DNA of 64,000 nt. Origin: Hirudinaria manillensis. Its lineage: Eukaryota > Annelida > Clitellata > Hirudinida > Hirudinidae. Every line of letters starts with the position of its first letter. Within the stretch, counting starts at the first letter, position 1. Position numbers and translations under genes: made by a program. Shown here one piece after another: positions 41,001-53,959 of this stretch. The stretch spans positions 1,765,001 through 1,829,000 of the forward strand of contig CM067537.1 of assembly GCA_034509925.1 (NCBI GenBank), read 5' to 3'. The notes under the pieces were generated by a model. It made no database searches and was not told where the DNA came from. It saw only the letters and a list, made by a program, of their open reading frames with translations.

Positions 41001-44000
41001 TGGCAGCTGATTGAAGGAATGGTTTAAGTTTAGCAGTGTCAATCACTAAAGAATAAAATTATTATCATCTAAATAAATATATTAAATATAAATTAAATAA
41101 CAGCTAATTAAAATTTAATCTAGTTAAGACAACAATGACAGTAACACCTTAACAGGTGATTGATTAATTAATTAATTAACTAATAATAAAAACTTTGGCT
41201 TACCCTGGTGCGATCCACCGTGGCCATTGAGAGCCTTTCTCTTGACCTGACGGGTGGTTCCCGTATCTTCGTTTATCTGCTGGTGGGACTCAAAGTCTAC
41301 GGTGTAGTTTACCCCAAAGATGCACAGATTCACCTCTCTTTCTCCAGACTGGAGGGCTGACTGGAAATGGAATCATTTTGGTTTGTTAGCTTGTTAATAA
41401 TTGGTTAAATGATTGGTTGGTTAACGAATAACGAATGACATTGTCAAACTTGAACATAAAACTTATGAAAAGAAGCTTTTTTGTATGATTTCATAAGACT
41501 TGCTCTCAAAGATTTTTTTTACCGTGCAATCAAATCAAATGCTAAATTTTTTTAAAACTAAAATATATAAAATGAGCGATTAAACATCAATCGATTGCCT
41601 GCTTGATTGAAGTCTCAATCAGTCAGGCTTCAATCGATCATCAATCATACCTCGATGATCCTGCAGTCCGCCACGGTGTACTGGTGCCAGACTCCGTGGT
41701 CATCCAACCACTGCCACACCACGCCATCTGTCGAACTGCCGCTCGACTTCTTGAGGACCTGGTCAATCGAGAATATTCCATCTGTCGGCAGTTTTGGCAT
41801 GAGCTCTCTGTTGTGAAACATTCAAGTATTTAGATATATATATACATACATAGTATGATATATATTATTATTATTATTATTATTATTATTATGCCATAAC
41901 ATTCTAAAAGTATTTTATAATCATCATCATCATCATCCTTACCCGATGAGGCAGACGATTTCATACAGCTCTTGAGGTGTTCTTGGTGTCAGCTGTTTGT
42001 AAGAAGTAAAAGAGTATAATAACAATTATAACAAACAATTATCATCATCATCATCATCACAACTATTATCATATTATTACTAAAATCACATCACAATGAT
42101 GGCATAATAATAATGTTTTCTACATTCATTTTGGCTATATTATACTTCTAAGATGATAATGACAAGTAAGAGAAGGGTTGTAACAACAACAATAATAATA
42201 ATAATAATAACAATAGCAATAATAATAATTCTTAACAAACCTCAATATTGAGGGATGCCCCTTGATTCATTGTCACCAAAAGACTACAGAGGGTGTCAGC
42301 TATCTCTGCAAGAATATTTAATGAATTCATTAACATATATATATTTGCATAAATTAACAATTTAAAATAAATAAACCATAAATAATCAAGAAATTTAGTA
42401 ACGATATTATCATTACTAATATTAAATTACTAGTGCTACACACATTCAATTGGATATTAAATGACCAATAGGAAACTGGGAACATTAATAGCAACCAACA
42501 GAACCAAAAATTTCAAAATTTCAATAAGAAAAAGGTTGACTCACTGAGATTGAGTAGCTCGACGGCCAGTCCGGGGCACGTGGCGCACATGGTAGCCAAC
42601 ATGTGGACGACCGTCACAAACATACTGCTGCTGATGAGGGGAGGCGTGGACACCAACTGGAACAAGGAAAGAAAAACAGGAGTCAATGGAAGGATTGGAT
42701 CACGAAGGATCGGTTAAGGATTGGAAGATGGAAAAAATAAAATCGTTAATAATTAATAAACTGTAATTATGACAATTATCGAGACAGATAGTAATTGTGT
42801 CTTGGTGACTGTGGTGACTAGTAATTATTATAACATTACAATCACCAGAACAGCCATAATCATTACAACGATCATTACGTCGCTCCGATTTTAACAGGTC
42901 ATAATTATCATGACGATTGTTATTGCAACTACGACTGCTCCTATTATAGGATGCCAATAGTCATTAGAATGTAGTCACTTTTGGGCACTCACAACTATTA
43001 CAACTACAATTGCTCCTAATTATAAAACGTCAATGGCCAACAGAATGTCTTCGTCGAGCACTCACCAGCGTCAACATGTTGTTGAGGAATCCGTCCGTCG
43101 CAATCTCCCTGACGACGTCCTCGTCCGAATGGAAGTTCTCCACGAGCCTAGACATGCTCAGGCAGACGCTCTCCAGTAGTTTCTTGTCCTGGAAAAGTAG
43201 CAGTGCGATGGTAGCGTACGGAACGTGTAAGTATTATTTTAATTTTATTTATATATTATTAGTATTATTTCCATGCATTCATTAACTAATTATGGTCTAA
43301 TTAATTAATAATAAAAATCGATAACAATGTCATATTAAAAATTAATATATCAATAATAGATGCTAATATTTACTATTAATTAGTAATCTTAATAAAAATA
43401 CAAATTAGCCTTAAATTGGTTACAATTTCAACCTTTAAAGGTCAAAGAGAACAAACAACAACAACAAAACTGTAACCGTAACAACACGGGCCGGATGAGG
43501 CCAAGGACAAGAAGAACAACAAAAAAAGAGGACACTAACTGGACCAAATCCAACCTGTTGCGAGAGTAAGTTCGCCAACGTCGGCAGGGAACTCCTGACG
43601 TAGTTGAACTCCTCGATGGAGAGACTCTGGCAGCAGTTGGCCGTTATGGAGAGGGCAGTCCTCTGAGCCGGTAACGAGAAGAAGTCGAGGAACATCAGAC
43701 AGGAGGCGACTCCATTCTGTAGGGGGAGAAATTGGGTGAATTGTATTAATGGGGTGTGGGTTCAGATGGATAGATGGATGGATGGATGAATTCATAGAAT
43801 AGATGATGATAATGGGTAGGTGTACAAATTGGTTCAAGTTGGATAGGTATGTAGAATGGCTTTAGATTTAGTATACATGTAGGTTATACACAGATGGATG
43901 GCATATCCAATATTGATTGATTATTGAATGATGAAAGCAAATATTACTTAGTTAATCATCCTAAATATTAATGAGTCATATGCTAAATATGTAAAGAAAA

Positions 44001-47000
44001 AAAAGGACTTACTGCATGTAAGATGGCTTTGTGGTGTTTCTTGGACAGCATCTCGAGAGCCTGCAGAGACTGCTCTGCCACATCCATGCACTGGATGGAT
44101 TGGAGCTGAGTGAAGGAATAAAAAAAGAATTGTTATCTTGCCTATTAATCAAGGAACTTATTGTTTTTCTACATGCAAATAGTACACTCGTTGACCTCAA
44201 CAACAATGACAACAACAGCTCCATCCACACCAACAACAACCAACCTTTTCCAGGAAAACGGGCACCGCATCAACAACCACGGAGGAAGACCTTGGCAGGG
44301 CTTCCATCATGTAAGTGAGGGCGCGACATGCGTGGTGCATCACGTCGAAGTTCGTGCCCATCTCGTCCAGGGGGTTGCCCTTCAGTAGGGCGATCAGGGC
44401 AGGCACGACCTGCCTCGTGGGGAAGCCGGCCAGGGTGTCTTCGTTGCCCATGACGAGAAGCTGTTATCGGGAAATAATTAATAATCGTTATAAAAGTTGT
44501 TAATTAATAAAGTATTACCTGATAAACTATTGCTTTAATGTTAACATTGAGTAGGTATATAGAATTACTTTAGATTAGTTTATTAATGAGTAGATAAAAT
44601 AGATTATTATTAACTAATAATCACAATATTAAATTATTAAACGGATTGATGTAATTGGGTAGGGTTAGACTTATGTGATAACGATCAATCAGCAAATCCA
44701 AAGCTAAACACAAGCCATCGTCTCGTTATAACAAGCACTCACTTGGCACATCTCGAGGGCAGCTGAGAACTGTTGGTTTTCATCCTTTGACTGGAGATTC
44801 TGTAGGATCACCTGGACTTTGTACACTGGAATCGGGCAATGAATTATTCAGGACGTGAAATAATTCGATTAAAAAAGAAAAACAACAACATAATTGTGGT
44901 TAATCACATAATATCATCAAGTACAAGTACAACACATTATCATTGTTATGTAAACTAATACATGTAAAAATACAGATATAATAACTGTTATCAGCAGAAT
45001 ATCCAAACCACTATAATAAGCTATTCCCCGGCAATATAAGGTCGAGTTGCAATCACAACATAACAATGCACGGCCATTACGATCGCACGCATCAGGACAA
45101 CCTCCTTTCAACAGGCCAACAACATTTCTTTTTGGCATTAGAAATCAGCATTTAATTTTAAATATCACCATAATTAATTTAAATAAAATATTAATCTCAA
45201 TCATTTTCAACAACACGTTCACAACATTCACGGTCGTCTGCACCATTTCCCGCCATACCCGAGCTTCCGAGGACGGTCCTTTGGAGGATCTGGTGCATGC
45301 GAGGCCCGAGGGTGCCGAACAAATGGGAGGGGACGCCCCTGGCTTCCAGGAGGGCTGAGAGAACGAGCAATTGTGATAATGATACTCATGGCGATGATTA
45401 TGGATGATGTGACGTGATGATATGAAGATTGACCAGTGCAAGTCAATCGGTGCTCAATGATGATGATCATGATGTTAATGCATATTAATGCAATAGGTGC
45501 ATTCCATTTGCAAAAGAGCCACCATAATTAATAACAATAATAATAATTGTTGTTATTATTAAATATTATCGATAATATTATTACTTATTAAATTGGTTAA
45601 TAACAAATTTATATTTATACAAATAACAAATAACCATACCTTGGAGCCTGCCAACATCGCTGTCTTGTTCGAAGCTCAGACTTGTGGCAAATGAACCAAC
45701 TGAAATTATAATTAAAATCCAATTATAGATCGTGATGATGATGATGATGGTAGCAATAATGATAACCTTTATTATTAAATTATCATATTAATATTATAGT
45801 TGGACAAAATATTAATATCACTAAAATCAACATTACTATCTCCATTGCAAATACAGCAGATATCACTATCTCCAGTACTGATATAATAACATTACTATCT
45901 CCACGGTAAAATATTTATTTATTTATTTATTAAATTACGTCCATACCTCTGTTACGTGAATTATCATGATTAATATCTGATATACGATCTGTATTGTCAA
46001 CATCCGTGCTATCAGCTTCCGTATTGTTGACGTCCGTGCTATTAGCATCCACGTCGTTAACATTCATAACGTCGACGCTCGTACCCGAGGAAGTGCCAGC
46101 CTCCGCGTTGTCGGTACCCGTCCCTCCTCCTTCGGCGTTCTCCCCGGCGACGCTGCCGGGGTTCGGGAACTGACGTCCGTCTTCGTTGCTGCCGGACATG
46201 GGTGCGTCCGAGGTGCCCGGCGGGTTGCCGAGGGACGAGGAAGCCGCGTTGACCGTGGAGTTCGCTGAGCGTAGTCGACTCCCTTCTTTGGTTGCTGCTC
46301 TCCTCCTACGGAAGATACTAAGATTGACAAGTTAGAAATATGCTTGACACGACGTTCGACAGGTGCTTAATATTAATTATAGTTCGGCGAATGCTTAATA
46401 TTCATTAAAAGGGTGCTTAATATTCGACGCACCTGGTGCTGGCGCAGGAACCCGTGTTTACTTGGGTCGAGCCGGACGGTTTTCTGCTCGATTTCTTTGG
46501 GGCAGACGCTTTCGACTTTGCCCTCCTCGATCTCTTCTCAGTGCTGCTCTCCTGTTCTTCTTGGGGAGCGGCAGGGACGCTACTGGAAAACTTTCTTTTG
46601 CCTCTAGTGGGTCTCCCCTGAGGTTGTTGCTGAGAATCCGATTCTGTCACGGACGCTCTGTTGGAACTTCTCGATCTTTCTCGAGACCTTCTCTGTTTCC
46701 TGGTTGTCTTTGTCGGAGCCGAAACCTTGGACGTGCACGGCCCTTCCGGATCTTCCTCGTCTGGTGATCTGCGAGCTAGAGAGTCGATCTTCGACTGGGC
46801 CGAGGACTTAGGTTTTGTCGAACCTTCCAAATTGGCACCTGATTTCGTCCTTTTCCTGCTGGGACGCTGCTGATTCGTGCTCTCGGAGGAAGTGGTTTGT
46901 TGATTAGCAACGACGGTGCTTCTTTCCTTGGATTTGTTGGCAGATGACTTTCCTTTGGCAGCTAATAATTGGAATAATTCGTTATAAAAAAAGTCGACGC

Positions 47001-49085
47001 AATGGATAGAGTAATAACCGACTGCTCGTGATGAACTGATAAATAATTGACAAACAATAAATAAACAGCTAGTATGAGTAATGAAGTAGTTATGAACCTA
47101 GATCACAAATTCTTAAGTTTGATACTCAAGTAACAATCTGTGACAAAGCCATGATATGAGAGAAACTCAATTCAATCCAAAGACAATGTATGCAAATTCA
47201 ATGTCAGGTTTTGAATAAATTTATAGTTTTTTAAATTTATCACATTTAAAATTCTAATTTTAATTTTAAAAGTCAAACTAAACTGATCTGAAAATAATTA
47301 CAAGGCACAATAAAGGATATTAACATCAATATTATCAACATCGCTAGTCATTGTAATTACATTTGTTATTATTATGTCTGTTGTAAAATTTTACTAATCC
47401 AACAATGTTTTAAAAATTATAAATTAAAATATATTTCTTTTAAAGCTAAATTTCTTAAAAATATAAAATATATTTCTTCAAAAGTTAAATTCCTTTAAAA
47501 TATTAAACTCTTCATTTAATAAAATAACCACACAGATGACGGACAATTCAGAATAATTTCTACATATAATTAAAAGATGGAATATTCAATGTTATATATT
47601 CATGACCTCATTTGCATGTTTGAGTGCCATGATGATGATGATGACTATCAAAGGAGGCTTACTGTTTTATTATAGTACATATATATATATATACAACTAT
47701 GTTTCCACAGAAATAAGTCCTGGCATGATTTTATAAGCTGCCCTTAGTATAACCCCTGACCCAAAAATAAGCCCACGTTAAGGTTGAGGCAGATGGGCTT
47801 TTGCAGTAATAATGTTAATTGATAAGTTTCAGTACATCAATTCGTTATAATAATAATAATAATAATAATAATTTCAAAGCATGATTTAATGGATCCACTA
47901 ATTGTGCGTATTGCTTATATGCCTTGCTGATTCAATTCTCAAGTACAAGTCATGACACCTGTACGAACAGGTGATGCTAGGCAAAGGTATTATATCACCT
48001 CGAATATCGCTATCTATTTGTGATATTTCAAATGAACTTCAATAAACTTAAAAAGAAAAATTGATTTTTGTTAGAATGGAAAAATATTGTTTTTTAATGT
48101 CTGGCCATGGTTTGCAACCTCCTTAGGCCTAACTGGATGCAAAAGAATCGTTACGTAAACATCATTAACATAAAATATTAAACAGGAAATTACCGCATCG
48201 CTTTAGAAAGATTTAAAAAGATTTCCATCCAAAAGCGTTAACAAACCACAAATTATCATAAATAATTATAATGGGCTGACAAATCGGCCAATGAGAGACT
48301 TACAGGTGGATCTCCGCCTACTGGAGAAGGTGAGGCCTTCCAACAACGAAGCCCTGGGATTGGACCTCAGGGAGGATCTCTTGTCGCCAGGCGACTCTTC
48401 GAAGATTCTCGACAACTCTTCGTTAGACTCCGAAGACGACAGCACCACGGCCGAATGCCTGATTTTAAAGGGTTTAAATGCAATAATTCTATTCGAACAG
48501 TCACGATAATAATTCGTTATAAATAAACGAACAAAGAAATAATTAGTTACTGCCTTGTCGTCGTCGGTTAGCCTAACAACACTACGTGCCAAATTTACAG
48601 CGTGCAACCTCAACTTTTCGTTATAAAGATGATATTTGCAGCTTAAATTCAAATGCTGGTCAGTCTTTTGGTTGACATCAGTTGGCAACTTCTGTTTTCC
48701 ATGTTTTCGTGCTTTGAATATCCACGACTTATAAAAATCCACAAGTCATGAGACCCCGTCATGACTTTATTTTCTAGACATTCCCAGCAATTGTATTCCT
48801 ACTGCAGCTTTATTTCATCACCATAACCATCACTGCATCTCTAGCATCTACGGTCTCGTAGCAACCAAATTTTTAGACGAACCTTGAGGAAGAGGAAGAC
48901 AGGTTCCGACGCGAAGTTTCGGGTTTCTTCTTCTTCCGGGCCGGAGAGTCGACGCTCGTCTGACTGTTCCGATCCCTCCTGGATTTCCTGCTCGACACCC
49001 TCTGGCCGCTTTCCTCGGAACCTCCCTGTTTCTCTTTGGCAGGCTTGCTGGGGGTTCTCCTAGAAAGTCGTCGTTTCAAAAACAT
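30973..49085 (-). CDS. TRIP12: TRIP12, HECT-type E3 ubiquitin-protein ligase
   Basis: A nuclear HECT E3 of the ubiquitin-fusion-degradation pathway. Forty exons join with matching phases into 2,459 aa: 49085-48883, 48458-48304, 46961-46433, 46317-45947, 45699-45640, 45354-45244, 44825-44743, 44460-44245, 44105-44013, 43716-43555, 43188-43066, 42656-42545, 42305-42241, 41992-41943, 41807-41651, 41360-41204, 41006-40888, 40786-40680, 40432-40314, 40149-39798, 38751-37794, 37551-37398, 37130-37018, 36795-36568, 36388-36287, 36182-36090, 35909-35754, 35574-35156, 34883-34759, 34479-34331, 34181-34039, 33939-33780, 33628-33530, 33422-33314, 33119-32959, 32663-32463, 32230-32075, 31905-31792, 31553-31355, 31169-30973. 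Order: basic Ser-rich N-terminus; armadillo-like region (about 420-780, [28 protein letters not shown]); WWE domain (about 780-830, [15 protein letters not shown]); conserved [20 protein letters not shown] block; HECT domain ending [10 protein letters not shown], catalytic Cys about 2,426 (codon 31,075-31,077). The start has an in-frame TAG 18 bases upstream. It is longer than the vertebrate protein (about 2,000 aa), partly through an acidic insert in exon 21. Confidence 0.96.
31224..31315. repeat. 46-bp tandem duplication in the last TRIP12 intron
   Basis: Two near-identical 46-bp copies beginning TTAAACCAATTACTCAGCC at 31,224 and 31,270. Confidence 0.9.
37794..38280 (-). repeat. Coding repeat: acidic Glu/Ser insert within TRIP12
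   Basis: About 160 residues at the 3' part of TRIP12 exon 21, dominated by E, S, D and G. It includes several ten-residue units of the form [10 protein letters not shown] (DNA period about 30 bp) and units of the form [10 protein letters not shown]. It lies between a conserved SSFLxxL..W-type segment and the conserved [11 protein letters not shown] segment, where vertebrate TRIP12 has only a short linker. It is therefore an insertion in a disordered region, expanded by tandem duplication. The exon's donor GAG/GTAGAT at 37,794-37,792 is inferred from phase. Confidence 0.8.
39084..39459 (-). other. GC-rich open segment in a TRIP12 intron, possible cassette exon
   Basis: The intron between TRIP12 exons 20 and 21 holds a GC-rich block of about 340 bp. 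It has an acceptor (TTTTCAG before 39,459) and a phase that continues the reading frame for about 120 Pro/Ser/Gly-rich residues to a TAG. No good donor in the required phase was found, and exons 20 and 21 also join directly in frame. I therefore left it out of the main model. It may be an optional exon, an alternative 3' end or an intronic CpG-rich element. Confidence 0.35.
47000..48250. other. Large TRIP12 intron 2, no gene seen
   Basis: AT-rich intron with short ATG and TA runs (about 47,632-47,644 and 47,679-47,693). The segment CCCAAAAATAAGCCCAC near 47,760 looks repeat-derived, but I cannot name the family. Confidence 0.5.
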
Positions 49086-49551
49086 CTTCAAATTATGGTT
49101 CTAAATGGAAAAAAAGGTTTGATGCTGAAAAATCAACTTCAGATTCATGGTAGATCATCTTAGGCATCTAAGGCAGTTTCCTCATCCTATAATGTCAAGC
49201 TATAAACAAATTACACACGAACAAAGCTACATCGAGCAGAAATTGTTGCTACAACTTTACAAGGATCATCATTATGTCATGGCATTGAGCAATAAAGCTG
49301 TAAAATTGACCAAAGAAAGCAATATTATGCAACGGGTAACAGTAGTGCAACGGTAACGAGAGGAGGACGATGAACATCGTGAATCGTATTCACTTGGAAC
49401 AAGTTGGCTGCTCGTTCCTCTGCGAAGTAGACAGCAATTGATTGGTATGTCTGGCTTCTCTAGTTGTTACTCGCTGTGATGCTTTAGAATAGCAGCTAGG
49501 ATGATCTGCCATAGATGACTAAAGCGCATTTGCGCATAATATCAACGAAAC

Positions 49552-49615
49552 CTGTTGTTGTCAATTTTAGTTTCTAGGGAATTCGAGAGACTTCACACCA
49601 ACGACGTCGCTCAAC
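49552..49615 (-). other. Possible 5' non-coding exon of TRIP12
   Basis: A 64-bp segment is bounded on the minus strand by a strong acceptor (ATTTTGTTTTCAG) and a donor (CAACAG/GTTTCG). An acceptor-like TTTTCCATTTAG lies 17 bases upstream of the TRIP12 ATG. Together they fit a spliced 5' leader. RNA evidence is needed; no coding content is seen. Confidence 0.3.
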
Positions 49616-49619
49616 CTGA

Positions 49620-50794
49620 AAACAAAATTATCACATGAGTAAGGAAGAAAATGTTGTCACTAGATCAGGTCAGCTGATTCCATGGTTTAGCAAACTATAC
49701 TCTAACAGATGCTAAGAAAAGACTCCCTACAGCATATATGTTTTGAAGAGCCAAATATTTGTTATTGTTTTGCCTTATTTTTTAATTAGTAATAATTATT
49801 CGAGTTAAGTCGCCAAAATGGAATTTGTTAAGTCTTAAAGGGCTCGCATTGGTAGCCATTTCTAAGAGGTTTAAACATTAAACGCCGAATTAATAGTGAC
49901 AAAGCAGACCGAGCAATAGCTGGGCCGGACAACGAATGTAGACACAATAAACATCTTCATCTAAACAACCAACAACAAGCGCAAAAAAATTGCCACGAAA
50001 CAGCCCAAACACGTACGTTAAATATGGAAAAAGTTGCCGAATTGTAAAATGTTTTCAGTTTGAAAGTCTGGAGAGACGGTTTAAAGGACAAAATGGCTAG
50101 AATTATACTAGACAAAATTGAGCGAACCAACCAGAGTAAGCAATAAGAATAACAGAACCTTAGACCAGCTTTGTATGTATACGAATATGTATAAAGGTTT
50201 TTGTCGCGTATTAAAATTTTTTATTTACTTAAACGGTTATAAATTTTTGAAATGCAAAAATTTGTAGCTTAGGAAACGCTCTGAAATTTATGAATTTATT
50301 AATTTGATCCGGTTAGGTCAGATAATATCTAAATTGATTTTCAACGACATACCTCAGACTAGATAATTGAAAAGAGAACATTCTCTTAAATTGGTGATAA
50401 TTTAAAAAGATCAAATGTCCAGATTAATAAATACGGAAAATTTCAAGCAACCTAAATAAACACTTCTGATGTCACCGAGTCACATTTAAATTGTATCAAA
50501 AATGTTCATTCATATAAAATATATAATTTGTTATATATATATAAGATTTAAGTTTTGTAATTCCTCAAAAATACATAATAAAACCGCATTCTCTAAAAGC
50601 TTGAGTGAAATGTTTTTAGCTTCCGTCATATGAGGAAGCATTTAAATTTACAATTCATTACACATTCCCCTGTTTGACCTCGGGAAAAATTCTGCACCCC
50701 CTTCAATAAAATATTTGGATAACTTGAAATTATCCCTCACTTAGATCCGAAGAGTAGCACAAGTTTCAAACGTTTGATTAAATTTTTTGTACCC
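49620..50794. other. Intergenic between TRIP12 and the kinase gene
   Basis: AT-rich unique sequence. It probably contains the TRIP12 promoter on its left side. No TATA-like or other defined element could be assigned with confidence. Confidence 0.5.
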
Positions 50795-50861
50795 TTTATT
50801 TTGTATACAACTCTTTTTATGTGTCACTTTCGGCTTAGGCAAAACCACTTTTCATGATCTC

Positions 50862-52033
50862 TCAGTTGGAAAGCTTAAGAAACGGATGTTGAAGAGCCAC
50901 AAGGGGAGAAATTCTGGCTGAAGGATCCGTGGACAACATGCTTTTGACTAGATCCAAAAACAGTTCGAAATCTGGATCGGAGCTGGAAATACCCCTAGAG
51001 CTCAAGTGCCGTCTGAGTTCATCGGAAGAGGGGGGAGGAGGTGGAAAGCCCCATATCGTCCATTGCCCAGATTCGCTGTCAAACTCGCAATAATCCACAT
51101 CCGAGTGAACAAGCAAGTCAGCCGGTGGCAAGCCAAGAATGTCGACGATTTTAGCGAAAATTTCAAAATTTGTTTTCTCTGCAAAGAGGGGAATGCCTTT
51201 ACCTATGAGAAGGTCCACCAATACGCAGCCAACACCCCACACATCAATGGAGGCGTCGTACTGACATCCTAGAAAAACTTCGGGCGATCGATAAGCCTTA
51301 GTTTGGCACACTTTCCGCTTATTCTGGTTAATAAAGAAAAAAAAAAATAATTCAAGTGGATGATGAATAAGTAAATTATTAAAAAAAGTTAGTTATTAAT
51401 GTCTGTGTAAATATAAGAAAAAATTACCGTAAGCTCTTCCATATATCCTAAACCAAAATCGGCGAACTTAATATTTTTACCTGCTGGCCCATATAAGAGA
51501 ATGTTTTCTGGCTTAACATCTCCATGTATGATGCCAACTTCCGACATGAAACACAGGAACTCTATCATCTGCTTCGCATAACAGGCTATTGTTTGAAAAG
51601 AGAGTGACATTGCTTCAATCCTACCCAGAAAGCTGAACAAATCTTCAGGTAGCAACTCCATAGCCAAATATAACGAATCTCTCTCCTTAAACCAGGCCTC
51701 CATACCAACTGGAAGAAAAATATTGGATATTATTTCACATGAAATGGTTTTCAAGCGGTCCTTCACTACAACTGAAACATTATTATTGCATGAGAAAAAA
51801 TCAATCTTACCAACAAGATCTTTATAAGGGGAAGTAGTCTTGGAAATTTTTTCCAGAATCCGAATTTCCGTCATATCTTGGCTTTTTATCTCCTTAAGAG
51901 CAAATCTCTTATTTTTAATTTCGTCATGAACCTCGTAAACATTGCCGATTTTTCCATTCGTAACAAATCCGATAAGTCGGTAAACCCCGTTAAATTTAAA
52001 TTCCATATCCAGATGTTCATTATTGTCTTCCAT
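50862..52033 (-). CDS. Divergent CMGC-like protein kinase, two exons
   Basis: Exons 52033-51428 and 51323-50862 join in phase 0 into 355 residues spanning one kinase domain. Visible motifs: glycine loop NGKIGNVYEV (26-35); ATP-anchoring Lys in ALKEI (47); Glu56 as candidate helix-C residue; catalytic loop HGDVKPEN (170-177) with Gly in place of the Arg of HRD; DFG at 192-194; YRSPEV at 213-218 in the APE position. CMGC character comes from KAYRSPEV, the DVWGVGCVLVDLL helix and VDILGLPP. The catalytic Asp172, Lys174 and Asn177 remain, so activity is plausible. An Arg-less loop usually means no classical activation-loop phosphate switch. There are no regions outside the domain. AATAAA lies at 50,795-50,800 on the minus strand, 62 bases past the stop. 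I cannot assign a named family (CDK, DYRK and CDC7 types were considered). Confidence 0.85.
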
Positions 52034-52289
52034 CGCAAAGTATTGTATAACTTGTATTTTATAATTTTATCATTATAGAAGAAATCAATTTTGACGAACC
52101 CGAACATAATGGAAGATTAAGAATAATTACAATAAAATGTATTTTTTAAATTTTATTAAATATTAAATACTTTATTAAATATTTTATGGCTTACAAGATC
52201 CTAAACACAGGAGCATCATTCCACCTGGCCGAAATACTTTAACCAAAGTCATACGAGTAACCTGAGTTTGGAATCCTCCAACTTTATCA

Positions 52290-52414
52290 ACATCTCCACT
52301 CCAAGGACAAAGTTTGAAGCTAGCTCCTTCAAGTTCTCTGGTATGTTGAACAGTTTACCACTGCAGCCAGAGTATGTCGCCAGCTTCAAGACTCGCCTTA
52401 AGACACCTTTCTGA
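52290..52414 (+). mobile_element. LINE 3'-end remnant
   Basis: A plus-strand frame to the stop at 52,412-52,414 reads like the C-terminal end of many LINE ORF2 proteins. It has the form R-T-K-F..SSFKFSG.LNSLP followed by SFKTRLKTPF, matching the usual FxFSGPxLWNSLP...SFKxxLKTxLF ending. Only this tail is preserved. It sits between the kinase and the CLPB-like gene in the opposite orientation. Likely an old 5'-truncated insertion. Confidence 0.55.
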
Positions 52415-52687
52415 CTCTGACGCTCACTCTTACGGCTCTTTACAAATAACTTATTATTGTTATTTAGATCAGTATATTAAAAATACTTTCATATTATGTC
52501 AAACTCATCATCAACAGTATTTTCTTGTGAGTGCTCGTATTTTGGAAAATTAAAATAAATTATGATCCCTTCCTGTCGAGTGCATGAAAAAAAACGTTTA
52601 TATAATCCTATCAATTATCAATTTGTGAATAAAGAAGTTCATAATGACGCCGGGATCAAAAGTTTATTTTGAAAAATATCAAGAAGA

Positions 52688-53903
52688 TCACATTAAGATC
52701 GCAGCAGTACCTAGAGCGCCTAATCCAAAAAAGAGGCTCTTTGTGGTAATTCCTATGTTCTGATACCAAGTTTTGGTTTTAGCTTTCAACAATCCCAAAA
52801 TGTTTTTATCATTCGTGCATGCCGATGGAACGTATCCCTGTCCGTCTTTCTTAGATGGATCAGCACCTTTATTCCAAGTTATCAAATGAAAAAAGATTTC
52901 TCAGTGTCGGTGCGAAAACAAAATTCATTTCTAATACTCTTACCTGCTTCCAACAATACTTTGACCATATCTTCATTTCTTTGCAAGACCGCAAAATGAA
53001 GAGCCGTAAAACCTTTGAAGTTTATGCGATGAAAACATTCATTCTTTTCACGTACTATTTCTGTAATTGAGTTAAGAGTGTCACTGTAATTTCATGTCAA
53101 ATGTCTTTCGTGAGAAATTGACTGAATGTTACCATGAGGAGGTATGCGATCAATATCTCTGGTGCTTGTAATTGTGAAATCATAGCCTGCGTTCGGATCG
53201 GCTCCAGCCTTTAACAAAAGCTCCACAGCGCTGCAAAGTTTATTCAAGTCAAATACGTCCACGGATAAATCATAACACTGTTTCGAATTTTTTTAAAAAT
53301 ATAATATAACCTCATATAACTATGCTCACCTCAAATTGTTATTTATTACAGCAACTTGGAGACAAGTCCATCCCAGTTCATGTCTCTCGTTGACATCAAC
53401 CCGACCCGATGCTAACAAACTGATACGAATTTAAAATTTAAAACTATTATCGAATGCATAAGCAAGGGTGACTTGTACGGTTTTACCTTCGAATGCAATC
53501 ATAATTTGTGCAAAAATACAAAAGAATGGCAAGACAAGCAGCTTTGTTAAGAAAGAATTTGATATGTAAATACCTCTTTAAATCTTGTCTTTTGTCACAT
53601 CTCGAATAACTGAAGAGATTCTCACCTAAAATAAATAATTATATATAAATATTATGCATTACAAATTTTACACAATATTGTCAACTCAAAATACTAACGA
53701 AATATCTTGATGTCGTTGTGAAAGTGAATCGTTACAAAACCGAGAGATGTCACCAGTCCAAAGCGTTTAAGATTCGAAGCACCATTGAATTTCAATTTGC
53801 CCGACTTTGCAGTAACAAAATGTCGTGCTTGTGCGCCATTAATAAATGATTTGCAACAGATGCGTCGCAAACAAACTCTTCCGAAGTTCAAGAAATTCCT
53901 CAT
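52688..53903 (-). CDS. CLPB-related ankyrin protein without AAA+ domain, tail-anchored (copy 1)
   Basis: Six exons (53903-53699, 53625-53574, 53419-53330, 53230-53133, 53060-52944, 52866-52688) with phases 1,2,2,1,1 encode 246 residues. Residues 1-45 are Arg/Lys-rich without acids, like a mitochondrial presequence. A hydrophobic stretch (about 48-61) follows, as in CLPB before its ankyrin repeats. The ankyrin part keeps CLPB-like wording: DVNERHELGWTCLQVAVIN, LLLKAGADPN, then FKGFTALHFAVL. CLPB continues into an AAA+ disaggregase domain; here the protein ends in KSLFFGLGALGTAAILM (about 230-246), a C-terminal membrane anchor. Likely located in the mitochondrial intermembrane space or membrane (inference). 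The first ATG is at 53,903. AATAAA lies at 52,663-52,668, about 20 bases past the stop. A tandem paralogue lies directly to the right. Confidence 0.8.
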
Positions 53904-53959
53904 AATCCGATCAAACAGGACTTGAAGCGAATAAACAATTGAAAATCTATCCTTTAATA

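Noticed and set aside
46413..46873. Plus-strand frames over TRIP12 exon 3
   Set aside because: Shadows of the Ser/Arg/Lys-rich TRIP12 N-terminal coding exon on the minus strand.
48266..48742. 158-residue minus-strand frame taken as one exon
   Set aside because: Only its 3' part (48,458-48,304) fits TRIP12 phase and splice signals. The upstream part is intron with no conserved content.
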